DNA of 64,000 nt, taken from Chiua virens. Its lineage: Eukaryota; Basidiomycota; Agaricomycetes; Boletales; Boletaceae. The notes beneath the pieces were generated by a model. The model saw only the letters and a program-made list of their open reading frames with translations, was not told where the DNA came from and ran no database searches. The position numbers were made by a program, and so were the translations under genes. The stretch's first letter is position 1. Every line of letters starts with the position of its first letter. This document shows positions 1 through 11,492 of the stretch, piece by piece. Where the stretch lies: NCBI GenBank assembly GCA_019787685.1, contig JAHNUO010000011.1:1674001-1738000 (forward strand), written 5' to 3'.

Positions 1-3000
1 ACGTCAGCATGGTTGGATATGGGATACGTACGTGTATGGGATATCATGTACGTGCGGGGATACTGTCGGGAAACTGCGTACTCGAAGCCTGAACGCAGGC
101 AGGTGACCTGTGGGTGTGACTGGTGACTAGTGCTAGGACTGCGTCAGGTGAACACAGTTAACGACATATGGCGACACGGTGGGGCTCGTGAGGCGATGAG
201 TCGAAATCAATAAAGGTAGTGGGTAGTAATTCATGATTGTATCCCATTTCCACTTCATCGTCGCCGATCAGCCTCTCACTTGTCGATCACCTCATACGGC
301 CGGGCATCGCTCCCAGGTACCTTCTGTCGTTCATGCATGCATGACGCATGCATGGTGCCAGCGGGGAGAACAAGCCGTACCCAAACTTGAAGTGTTCCTG
401 CCTCAGGCCGCAGTCGACTCCAACTGCGTCCATTGCACCATACAATCCAACGCGACTCACGTCTTCAAAACGCGTCTCGGTTGCAATGGAGAGGGGGCGG
501 AAACACTCGAATTTTAGGTTAGCACGACTCCATGCTAATCGTTATGAGCCACATCACGAACTCCGGTCGGAACGCTGTGAAGACCAGTAATGGAACTCGG
601 TGCAACGTGATCCTTCGGAATCGTCGTCCTCGGTCCACGCGTACGAGGAGTAGAGACACGCGTCGACTTGGAACACGCATGCGACGACGTCAACTGTCAC
701 TGTCATCGTTGTCAATGACGTCGAGCAAAGCAAACCCCAGACACCAATTGGAAGACGTCGTCGATGGTAGTCGACAGGGACCCGCAACTGTCGGAAATAT
801 GATCTGCCGAGCATCTTATTACTCTCACCGAAAGCAGTGAATGACATTTTCCTTTTCCTTTTTTTATTCAAACCCCGCAGTATCCGGGGGCCGGCCTCTC
901 AAGTCAAACACCGACTCGGACGACGTGCTCCGTGACACACTGGTAAGTACAGGTAGAGTGTCCGTCTGATATCCATCAGCCTCATCGTCCCGCGCCAACG
1001 TCAGATCGGCGTCAACGTGAAACGGTTTACGCCAATCGGCCGACCTCAGAGTCCGCTTCTCATCTCATTCCCCACCCTGTCCAAGCCAAGCCCAATATGC
1101 TTGACACGTTTTTCCGTCATTTCTCCGGACGTTCGATTCTCCAGATGAGTCCGGGCCTTTTCCCCATGCTGTCGAACGCCGCTTAGCTAGCAACGCACCG
1201 CACATCACTTACGCATGACGACCGGAGGCCGGTCGCATCCCGTCACTGCAATGACCGTTCGTGGCATTACGGTCATGACGCGTAATCGAACCCGCCTCGT
1301 ATACGTGACAGTGATCGGATGTCCATGCAAGTGAATTTCAATGGCCGGCGGGGTGTGCATCCATGCATCCATGCAAGGGATAAGCACGCTCACGCTCGCG
1401 GGCCGTGCGTTCCGTACACGCACGTCAATAATGTCCAAATGCGGATGTACGAGACCTTCTCTTCTCGCCGGCGAAATGGGAACGACTTGAGGCTGAATAG
1501 CGTCCAGGTGGAGAGGTGGGTCGGGCCAACTATAGCGCGTCGCCGCGGCCTCTTGGCAGATGTGCCAATGGTGCTAGCATCGGTAGGATCACCTTTTTTT
1601 TCTCCACCACTGGCCGCACGGCCCGGGTGGCTCGGTCGTCGGGCGATGGTGCGTCGTCACCGTCCGCATCTCTACCAACGTCGTCACCATCCCATCGAGG
1701 TCACGGCATCATACGTGCATCTATCAACGCGCATCAGCACCCTTATCTCAGTCGCGCTGCTGGCATACCTTTTTAGCAAGCGGCCCCAAGTTCTCCCCCG
1801 CTCGCTCTCACGATGGCATTCGGCTTCGCAGCAACGCACCAATCACGAACGAGATCGATCAAACCTTGTCAAGGCGCATCCAAACGCACCACAATGGGCG
1901 AATACACACGATCGATCCAAGGCGCTTTGCCAGGATAGCAAGTCAGAGGTTCCGTTCGGTCGGTACGTTGACGCACGGTGCGGTGCAGGCTCTCCACACT
2001 GATCCACCCTGATCTCCCGTGCGTTGATTGCGCAGCCCGGCGGACTTGGGTGTTGGCGTAAGTATTCCGTCGGGAGGGATTATAATTGCGTACGCGCCCT
2101 GGACGTGAACCGGGCGTCTGTCCAGTAACCACGCTTGTCAACGCTGCTTCTCTTCGCGAGATCGTGTGGTTGCATATGCATCTTCAAGGCCGTGCCTTGA
2201 CAGGTCGTTTTTTTACGTGTAAGTCCATGTCCGCGTTGTCGGGGGTTGTTGGGAAACTTCGTATGTACACGGCACGGATCTCACGCTTCTCGCGATCTTC
2301 TGCTCGAGAACTGAGTGGTAGGATCCGATCCACAAAATCATATGCCAATGTATGGCGTCGTCGACGGAGATAGCGATGGGCGTGACGTCAAGAACGGGGG
2401 AGGGCAGACGTAGGTGAAACAGAACCCCTGTGGAGACGCTGCGGTCGGGTGCAATGTTCCACACCGACATCATCGTCTCCCAATGGAATTCGTTTCAACG
2501 CCGCAACTGACAAATGCGTTGATGTTATCTGTGCGTTTATATCAGCTGCGACACAGCTCGGTCACCCACCAAGTCCCCAGCATCGTGTCTGCGTCCGAAT
2601 CTCTATACCCAAAAAAGCCAACACCTACTCCACCCGCGTTGAACCCTTTATGAATCATGAAAATCATCATATATACTTCATGACTACCCTCACGTTTGTG
2701 TTTGACATGCCTGTCAAGCACAGTTTTCATGAATACACAGATCGCATGCATTGACGGGTGGCGCCGACCACGAATGGAAAGCCCCTCTTGGGTCTTGACG
2801 TAACTCAATCCCGCGTGCCCGATGCAGTGAAATGTTTGGGATCTGAGTCTGTGTCGGCGTCTAAGTTTCGCCGAAGGGGAAAAGCAGGCAGGGGTTGCCA
2901 ACCCATTGAGTCAACACGGCGGTCGTTCATTGCAGCCCCGGATGGAGATGGCGTGCCGGCGTTTTCTTGTTCCCGGCATTGGACATTCTCAAGAGTCATT

Positions 3001-4640
3001 CACCCGCAGCTGTACGTAGGTACATAGGGGGAAGAGAAGTGGAGGCGAAAAACGGCTGGATCGTGCTTCGAATTGAGAAGGGCGTACATACGTATACTGT
3101 CAATGGATTGGGTCTAGACTCGTCCATTCAAGTTGCCGTTGGCAATTGGACGGCGCAACCCAAGTGCACATGTAATAGAACTCGAATCCCGTTTTTCGGA
3201 CGAGCAGCGCATGGCCGATCACGGCGATGTGTCGTTTGTCAACGTACTGGAATCAGGAGGATTTGAAACTCACGTCGACCAATCGCGCGCGCACGGAAAA
3301 ACTCGTCCACGGCTCAGTCGCCTCCATTTGTTACAGATATCATGGTCGATAGCAACTTAATCTATTTCTTACCTCTATCTCGCCGTCCGGTCCCATGCTG
3401 ACCCGATCATTTGGAGCCAACTCGACAGGGCGACAAGTCCTGCGTTTTTCATTCCCTTTTGTGATGGCATGGAACGACTTCCCGCGCGGTGTCCTGGTTA
3501 TTCTTAGGTAGTTCGGGACGATGAGCCGAAATGACGGTCGGCTTTTGGTTTAGGATCAACAGGTTTTGAGGTGTACCTGCCTATTTGACTGCCGTCGCGC
3601 ATTCAGTGTCCATAACGTACGTACATACGGCAAGTGCAAGGAGGGATCAGGAAAAGGGAGTATGCGCTGGCAAATACGCTCTGCAACCAAACGACCGGAA
3701 CTTGATACTCATAGGTGGTGCTGGAGTCTGTTAGGGGCTCCTAGTTCCGTCCAACCTCTCGGTGTTTCCTGATACACCATTCTTCCATTCTTCCGTCCAA
3801 ACTTGAACGCGTGTGTCGCGGAAAACTGGAAGGTGGTCTGTCGAATAGGAAGTGGTGATTTCACGGTTCGCGATCCCAGAGCCGGAACATGGGTTTGACC
3901 GAGTGTCAACTTGGGTGCTAATTCAGTGGAAGGACCGTGGCGGTGCCATTATTGGAGTGGGCACTGAGCCCCTTTTGATGGGAAGGTTTCTTTCCTTGCC
4001 CAAGATCTTCAGTGGGACCTGGGCGCCTGGATGGTTAGTATTCTCACTCGAGGTCGTAGGGACACTCTGGATCAGATCGCATACGGTACCGTGTTCTTCA
4101 CGCCAAGGCAGCCGTCCGGATGTTTCATTTACCCACATTAGCCGATGGGGAAGTAAGCAAAAGGATGGAATGCCGGTGAACTATATATACGTATCAGACT
4201 CGAATGGCGACTTATCAAGACGGTCGATATCGACGAACGTTTTGTCTGCAATGTTGTGTTTCTAGAAATGCACAGGCGAGGGCCCCGTGTGTTGGCGGGA
4301 GATTGTTGGGCGAGAAGGCTGCATCTTTGATGCTGTTATGATTCTAGTGACTAGTGATCGCTGTTACGTTGGTGTGTTAGGCTACGAACAACATTTCAGG
4401 CACGCGGCGAGAACACCCAGATCGCAAGGAGCGTTTGTATGTATTACACTAATGCATTCGAGAGTCGAGCCGCGTTATCGACTTGTATATTACATAGTGG
4501 TGAGAAGTGACGCAATTAATGGAGTGTCCGGTCTGCGCGTGAGATGGCAGAGCGTGTGGGTGAGAGTTGGTCGATTTGTCATGGTACCGAAAATAGAAAT
4601 GTGGGGGGAAATAAACAAGAGTAAATAGACAAATTGCGAA
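1..4640. other. Long region without a supportable gene
   Basis: Only short open frames are present on both strands, the longest being about 227 codons at 1319-2002 (+). None shows a recognisable domain, and their composition (many Arg, His, Ser) is what out-of-frame GC-rich DNA gives. Small direct repeats of the type CATGCATG occur near 333-355 and 1360-1375. The right part is presumably the upstream region of the bHLH gene that starts at 4752. I see no tRNA, LTR or inverted-end element here. Confidence 0.5.
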
Positions 4641-4693
4641 GTGCCTGACATTCCCATAGCGGACCGAGACCCCGGAAGATATCAAATTGGCGG

Positions 4694-4750
4694 TATAATC
4701 GAACAAACACAGCTACTCTTTTTCTTTTTTTTTTCACTTTTATTTTTTGC
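4694..4750 (+). promoter_or_regulatory. Possible core promoter of the bHLH gene (TATAAT plus pyrimidine tract)
   Basis: A TATAAT-like hexamer lies at 4694-4699, about 55 bp upstream of the chosen ATG (4752). It is followed by a C/T-rich run at about 4711-4748, ending directly before the start codon. Pyrimidine-rich tracts just upstream of the ATG are common in fungal promoters. No transcription start can be read from sequence, so this is an inference. Confidence 0.3.
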
Positions 4751-4751
4751 G

Positions 4752-6672
4752 ATGGCATATCCACCGCTCGTCAGACAGGATGGTTTTCAGTTGCCTTCCC
4801 CTGCACATACCGCATCTCCAAAGTCTACTCCTGACGACGACAAGGACGATCAGCTCTTCATGCCCCACAACATCTCCTTTCTCCCGGACTCGTTCCGCAA
4901 GTTCCCCGCACAGACCCACCCACACCACACGACGCACAGCCAGCAGCATCAGATCGACTTTGCAGACGAACTCGCGACACTGATCGAGACCCCCCACGTG
5001 CCGTCCCATGAACGATCGACCCACTCACGCTCCCCCAACGACGACACTTACCGACACAACATATTCGACATATCTGCGCCGACTCAGACCCATCAGGACA
5101 TCTACCAGCACGACTATACCCACTTTAATCCTGCCCTGCCTGCGATCAACTCTTCTATGCGCTATGACCCCCACCCGGATCCATCCGCCACTGTGTTTCC
5201 TCCCTCACCCACTCATCGCTCTCGCTCGCGGTCCCGCGCCCCTTCCGTCGGCCCGACCAGATCGGCCCGCCGCGACCGTCGTACAAGTTCTATATCATCT
5301 CATGTCTCCAGTACGAGTCCCCCTCCTCGTCCTCATCCCCACGCTATCGTCATCCCCGGCCGCGGAAACTCCATGGGCGGCTTCTTCGTCCCAAACGGAA
5401 CAAGTGCCCCACCGGACTACAATCTTCCTACCCCCGATTCACTCTCCCATTCTTTTGGTCTCCAACATCACTCCCATTCTCAATACTCTTATCCCGCACA
5501 GGCCCCCTCACCCCCGTACTATGCCTACACCTCCACCAATCGTGCTAGCACTCCCAGCATGGGCATATCCCCCACCGACGTCGAGACACTCAACAGCATA
5601 TCTATCAACGGTATGACCGCACACCATCTCCCGTCCTCCCTCCCAGCGCCGCACGTCAGCAGTCTCCCCAAGCCCGCAGTATCTGCCCCGACTGTATCGT
5701 CCACCAAACCGCTCGATCCTGACACCCACCTCTCTGAAAAACGCCGCAGACGCCGTGAATCCCACAACGCCGTCGAGCGTCGCAGGCGGGACAACATCAA
5801 CGAGCGCATCGGTGAATTGGCCGGCCTCATTCCCGGCGTCCTCTTTGAATGCGAAGGACCGCTCGCCGTGCCCGGTACCACGCCACAAGCTGGGTCGGCA
5901 CCCGGTCCGAGTCTCAACGATGACTTGTTTACGATGGGCGTCCTGGGCGAATCGGGTATGTCTATGATCCGGTCTGCTTAGGTATATTCGTCTCTAATTT
6001 CGGATAGGCATGCACGTCTTGCCAGCAGAGGATGGGTTGCCTGATTTGCCAGAGGAGGGATCCATGGTGAAAAAGGATCCGAGCGAGGAAGGCGAGCCGT
6101 TGGCATCGCCCTGCTCTACCTCTGTTCCCCACCCAAACGATGCCTGCCTCCGTAAACGAGCAAACGACGATCAAGGCCAATAAGGGCATGATTCTGCGCA
6201 AGGTAATGTTCGTGTCACCTCGCATATATCCTGGTTTTGACACAACAACCAGTCCGTCGAGTATATCCGATTCCTTCAACAGCTTGTATCGGTGCAAGCT
6301 TCGAGGGGAAGGGATCTGGAAGAGCGAAACCGGGTGTTGGAGAGAGAGATGGCGATGATCAGGGGTGACGTTCTACCGTCCTCTGCCTCCTCCACCTCCT
6401 CTTCGCCGTCCGTGGAATCGTCTGCAGTCTTGTCCATGTCCGGCTCAAGTATGACGTCACAGCCGTCTTCGCTGGCGGATGCCAAAGTACACTGTGGAGA
6501 GAGCACAGACGATATGGACATGGAAGACGCCAGTATCACCACTAATAGCCGGGATCGTTCGAGAGAGGGACATGACGCCGCGGCAGAGTTGCGCGGACGA
6601 CAACCTGGACGTACCTGGGATAAGACGCAAACGCACGGTCTCGGTCTCGGGGAAGAAGGCATGGAAGTGTGA
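4752..6672 (+). CDS. Basic helix-loop-helix transcription factor
   Basis: This is a nuclear DNA-binding regulator with a long disordered Ser/Pro/His-rich N-terminus (about 330 residues). The basic region and helix 1 lie at about 5735-5840 and read SHNAVERRRRDNINERI. They contain the His-Glu-Arg positions typical of class B bHLH proteins that bind CACGTG E-boxes. Helix 2 (KANKGMILRK then SVEYIRFLQQL) is split by an intron at 6203-6252. A heptad-like Leu/Glu segment follows, and the C-terminus is acidic and Ser-rich. A clear intron lies at 5956-6007. The loop between the helices is long, as in fungal relatives. The frame changes somewhere between 6010 and 6175, most simply through an intron from 6067 to 6160 or 6175 with an unusual GTGAAA donor. 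The start is the ATG right after the pyrimidine tract. The target genes cannot be told from sequence. Confidence 0.85.
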
Positions 6673-8340
6673 CCTTCTCTCGGAGGCTGGTGTTCTCCCT
6701 CTCGTTTTACTTATTTCAACCCCTCGCTGGTCTTGCGTCGTTATCATGCCATTTTTTTCTATGCGCTTCTTATGTGTTTCCAGCTCTTTTTTCCGTCGAA
6801 AAATCCTCTTTGGGATCTCTACTTTCTCGTCATTTTGAAGCGACACCCCCTCGATCGGCTACCATACCTGCCGCCATGCGCCTGCATGAACGCAAAAACG
6901 CTCGTGAAAGAAAGGGGCCTCCACCTCCATTGACACTTCAAAATGCACCTCTACTCCCCTTGTACCTTTCCTCTTCTTACGTCCTCATGCTCACGTTCTG
7001 GATGTCCCTGGTGTACGCTGTGATTTTTTGTATGCGTCGAACGAAGGCGGCTGCCTGTCGCTGTTACGTTGTCACGTCCACGCTTCTTTTCAATAGGATG
7101 TGTTAATGTGTTCTTGTTCCTTGTTGTATACGTTCTTGCCATTGTAAGAAAGAAGGAATGTGTGTGTGTAGGTGTAGGTATAGTTATACATATTTTTTCG
7201 TTCTCTTTACAATATTGCGGGTGTGAATTGTATGCGCCGATCATCCATCAGGGAAATGTCAGGAGTGTGATAATCCACCCTGCAGTATTTTAAGGGTTTA
7301 TAGATAATCTACAATTTTCAAAAGTTGGATTATAAAATGACTATCACGCTCCTGTGATGAATCCGTGGGGGAGTTGAGGATCTCGGGATTAGCCAACTTA
7401 GCTGGCTCTGAATCCCGTCTGGTGATCATCGACCGTTGATATACCTCGACGGGACCGACGATGTATATTGTTCGAGGTACGTCGACAAACACGGCGCGTG
7501 GAAAGTACTAGGCCCTTTCAGGTCCAGGGACACTGGATCGTGCCTATCATATGCCAGACGGCGGCTCCGTCGGGACCCGCCACGGAATCGACGCGGTTCG
7601 CACTGGCGGTCACGGTCCGACATACGGACTCGGACAATAAACTTCGCTGTCATTGGGAACGCAACACCTCGGCGGAGCGTCCTCGGATGGGACGAGCGCG
7701 CAACCGTATATGATCAATTCGACCTAGCTTCAAACGTCGCGCATCTCATTCGTCCGCACTGCAACAGTATAACTTTTCGGACCGGCGCCGGCGGGTCACG
7801 AGGTTCTTACTTGAATTTGACTCTCGGTTGGCAAGGTTGACAAGACACACGACCGGGGCTCTTGCAAGTGCAGCCGCGATGCATCAACGATCTGCACAGC
7901 GCTATTTCGGTGGGGCACTGGCAGGACGGCTCGCTTTACGCCTCTGACGTCCAATGGCGCAAACTGCCAACATGTCACTCCTCGTTGAATCTGACAAGCC
8001 TGCATTGTCACCATCGACTGGACGTGCCCAATCCCTGCTCGTGCGTGTCCGTCCATAGATGGTGCCTTTCCAAGACCCGACGCTGCAAATGGGCGTTGAT
8101 GGCCGCTGAGCAGCGTCAAGCCAACCCATATGGCACTCAGCCTTAATCGGGACGAGATACACACGAGGCCGAACCTAAATGTGCAAGGTTTGGTTCTAGG
8201 TCCACAGCCTCGACAGGAAGCACCTGAGAAAAAGGGTTGGCCGACGCCACCGGATCCGTGATCCATGTCCGGAAGCAGACGCGGCATATGCTCGGTGATA
8301 CGTGTGTGGTAGACCCCAACGCCGATGGGTCATATGGAGT
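6673..8340. other. Gap with no recognised gene
   Basis: The first part is probably the 3' UTR of the bHLH gene (T-rich, with GTGTGTGT runs near 7155-7170). A 163-codon open frame on the minus strand at 7796-8287 has no domain I know and no neighbouring splice-linked exons I could connect, so I do not call it a gene. Confidence 0.4.
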
Positions 8341-8602
8341 CAGTTTGCGTTGGAGGATAGGAACACAGAATGGAGATGTGGGTTTAATTTTCTACGTCTC
8401 CTCTACCTGTCATATGCGAAGGTATCCGTACGCCCGACTCCCCGGGATGTGATCTGTCTTGACGGCGGGGAGGACACGGATGGGTCGTCCAAGGATGAGC
8501 GACACACATACCAGATGAGTCCGTATCAGCAGAGACATTGAGGCAGGACGACGACGTGGTACGGTAGAGCAACGGTGCCACGGAATATGCGAACAACTTG
8601 AA
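8341..8602. repeat. Direct repeat, left copy (transporter 3' duplication)
   Basis: The DNA from about 8345 to 8600 matches about 9095 to 9572 with scattered substitutions, in the same orientation. Shared landmarks are GAGATGTGGGT.TAATTTTC, GGTCGTCCAAGGATGAGCGAC and TGAGG.AGGACGACGAC. The right copy has about 190 bp more, between about 9243 and 9435. Confidence 0.8.
8384..8600 (-). pseudogene. Broken duplicate of the 3' end of the SLC35F-type transporter gene
   Basis: The minus strand encodes SVAPLLYRTTSSSCLNVS, then jumps to a C-terminus ending VRIPSHMTGRGDVEN and a stop. The complete transporter gene 0.75 kb to the right has SVAPLLYRTASSSYLNMS and ends VRIPSYITGGRDVEN. Compared with that gene, this copy lacks about 190 bp holding the 14-nt exon and the exon with HYTPYWLYF. 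It has no sequence matching the exons upstream of the SVAPLLYR exon. It is therefore a partial, internally deleted tandem duplicate and should not make a working transporter. Whether it is transcribed is unknown. Confidence 0.8.
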
Positions 8603-9094
8603 ATGCTGTCGATCGCCAGTCGAATTTGTTTTGTCGGAGTGGGTCCTGGCAAAATGCACTTGGACGGCGAAGAGTGGGAAGCATTAATCGGCAAGGTACT
8701 TGCTGGCACCACGATTCAAACGGTAGGCGGCGGGATCATTGTTGAGCCCACTCACTCAGGAGAGATTGTTACCCCCTATTCTGGGGAATGATCGGGGTAA
8801 CGATGCAGTAAGGAACAACGAAGAGGCTCCTTATATTGAAATTGAGGGAGTTCAAGTTGATTCTCCGTAGGACTCGGAGTCGCAGGTATGACTCACGCCG
8901 GTTGTGGTAGGCTAGCTTCCGCTTCCAACCTCGTCCGACAGAATTTTGGTGAATCACAGCCAAAGCTATATGAGAATAGTAGGAATATTAAGGGATTGGG
9001 AAGCAGTGACCAGTTTAGTGGGATGTGGTGTCATTGGCTAGATAGTGTTGCATCGTTTCCCGACCAATCCAAATCAAGCTTTCATTAGTCGGAT

Positions 9095-9575
9095 TGAGCT
9101 GGACGATAAGAATATGGAACAGAGATGTGGGTCTAATTTTCTACGTCTCTTCCACCTGTTATATACGAAGGTATCCGCACGTCCGATTCCCCCTGTTCTT
9201 CGGCTAAGGAGATGGGATCAGCCTTGACGGCGAAGAGGACACGAGGACGTACGTGTAGCATGCCAAAAGTATATCAGGAGGCCTGACATGACCACCGCAA
9301 ATGCAGGAAAGTATAGCCAGTATGGGGTATAATGCTGTCAAAGGTCGTATAGTGACGTCAGAGACCGTCGCGCAGCTTAGAGTGCCAAAACGGTACGCAC
9401 AAAGAGGAAGAGTCCTTATTAAAAACGAGTCAGATAGGTCGTCCAAGGATGAGCGACACAACATACCAAGGATAAGTCCGTAGAAGTCACTGGTCAACAG
9501 AGACATATTGAGGTAGGACGACGACGCGGTACGGTAGAGTAAGGGTGCGACGGAAAAGAATACGAACAAGGCTGT
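9095..9575. repeat. Direct repeat, right copy (transporter 3' end)
   Basis: This is the partner of the repeat at 8341-8602 and contains the true last exons of the transporter gene. Because this copy belongs to a complete gene, it is most simply the parent. The left copy then arose by tandem duplication followed by an internal deletion. Confidence 0.8.
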
Positions 9576-11139
9576 CTCTCCGTCAGTTTATGCCCAACCA
9601 TCACACATCCAAGCGTGCGTACATAGTGTGAACAAGAACACAAGTCCAACTATAGCGGGGTCAGTGTGCTTGCAACACAAGATGTAACAACATACTTGTC
9701 TCGCTGTCCCACGGTGCACGTATGGCCGCTTCTCGTTCCAGAAGCAATGCTTGGATGCCAGTTGTGACGGTGCCCCACATACCAAATTGACCTACGACCT
9801 GGGTTTCATGCATACATGAACCACCAGGCTGAAGCTGAATGGAGCACGCACCTCGTAGAGCGGCGAGTGCCTGACAAAAAATTCTTCCGTTGCGTTGGCT
9901 GTGAAACGTTTAACTATTCTAAGAGATGTAGAATATATTCGAGCACGCACTGATGCCAAAGATCGTGGCAGCCACGACCATCAACGCATCCCCCATCGCA
10001 CGGTTGTCGGCACGTCCGTCTTTACCAGTGACTAAGTCGGAGATGATGAGGAGTCCCAGACCAGCAATGGATATCACAACACCCTGGCAGACCGTGTCAA
10101 CACGAGATATCATCAAGCTAATGAGAGTCAGCCTCACCAAAACTTGCGTCCAGTGATATTTTGTTTTCATAATTACCCAGCTGGAAAACAGGCACACCGG
10201 AATTGCCCACCTATGAAAGATGTCGATACCAATCCACTTTCGCAAACGAAAGTCTTACGCGTCTAGCAACATAGCCGACAAGAGGTCGGTATAGGTGTAT
10301 GCCTTTGTGAGCAGAGACATCAAGTCTTGAAGGATGCAGAAATGCTAGATAGGTGTCACTCACCTTGACAGCAAGAAAGTTTCCTTGTGCGTCACCAAAT
10401 GCCAGGAGAAAGTCTACATCAGAAGACGTTGAGGAAGAACAACCAGAGAAGCCAGTGGAAAACGACCCACATTTCCATCCGTCCCGCACTATGACCTTTC
10501 GCAAGCCGTCCAATCCGTCTGCAAAAGTGAGTTGACGAATTGTGGTACTTGAGAGGTTGGTACTCACATCTATGGATGGTATAAGGTGTGTATACAATAA
10601 AAAGAGAGAGATAGCTAGGATATCAAGAGGATATGATGAAGCGTAAGGAAACACAAGCATGGCTACTTACGCGAAAAAAATCTGTGTGCAGGGTAGAGTC
10701 CAATTACGCTCCACCAGTTTTGCCGTCGTAACGGACGAGCACGTGACAGAGAGACTCAGTAATTGACCCCCGAGGAGGGCATATGTAAAAGATGGGGTCC
10801 ATAAACTGACGAAACGGGCGGACAAGCTTTTGACGAATAAGGTAGGAGAGTCAAAGACAATCGTGGGTCGATTTGTTTCGTTGGAGTATATACGTGATCG
10901 AGAGAAGAAGCACTCGCTTCAGCATCAACTGGTTCCTTGATTCCGGAAGACAGTCCACCAGACGAAGCGAGGAGCTGGTATTCGTCGTGTGACGGACCGG
11001 GACGGTGAGAACCAGATTGCGGAACGAACCACCGTTTCCATTGAGTGATGCCGGACACTTGTTGTCGAGAGACCAAGTGAGCTACATCTTGAGAATAGAC
11101 AATATACAACCCACGTGTTCGTTCGACGAGACTACCCAT
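9133..11139 (-). CDS. SLC35F-type (DUF914) nucleotide-sugar/drug-metabolite transporter family protein
   Basis: This is a multi-pass membrane protein of the DMT superfamily, SLC35F1/F2 group. Exons joined by eye on the minus strand give, in order: LSLSVTCSSVTTAKLVERNW (about 10.76-10.69 kb); a Leu-rich helix; DGWKY joined to FLLAFGDAQGNFLAVK; AYTYTDLLSAMLLDA; WAIPVCLFSSW; MKTKYHWTQVL; IAGLGLLIISDLVTGKD; GDALMVVAATIFGIS; NATEEFFVRHSPLYE; VVGQFGMWGT; SVAPLLYRTASSSYLNMS; TSDFYGLILG; a 14-nt exon (9401-9414) giving GLFLF; HYTPYWLYFPAFAVV; and a short polar tail with a stop at 9133. These blocks are the hallmark of the family. Human members have poorly defined substrates and the fungal substrate is unknown. 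The N-terminal exon (to 11139) is tentative. The gene is head-to-head with the RecQ helicase gene. Confidence 0.85.
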
Positions 11140-11492
11140 ACAATGTATTCTCGCCTTAGGGGGTTCCTCTTTTCAGTTAATAAGGTTCCAGTGCTCCTGA
11201 AGATGGAGATTCTGTTCAGGTTCTATCGCTCTACGCATCGTGATGTTGTCCCGAGGGAATTGCGTCAGGGAATCGGCCTATATATAGGTTGACACAAAAA
11301 ACACAGACTATTCAGTTGACCAGCTTGAACCTGTATTGTAACAATGACTGATTAACGCGGCCAAGGTTCGGTTCCTCGAGTCTGGCGTTTTGAACCTGCT
11401 TCAATGAAGTTATGGTGGGAACCAAAGCGAGTGTTATTCACACGTCACGGCCTCATCACTTTCCTTCTCGACTTTGGTAATTTGGCAACTTG

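Noticed and set aside
1319..2002. 227-codon open frame on the plus strand
   Set aside because: Composition is rich in Arg, His and Ser with no domain, and a long minus-strand frame overlaps it; it looks like a chance frame in GC-rich DNA.
7796..8287. 163-codon minus-strand frame near the transporter duplicate
   Set aside because: No recognisable family, no linked exons, and an overlapping frame of similar quality on the same strand.
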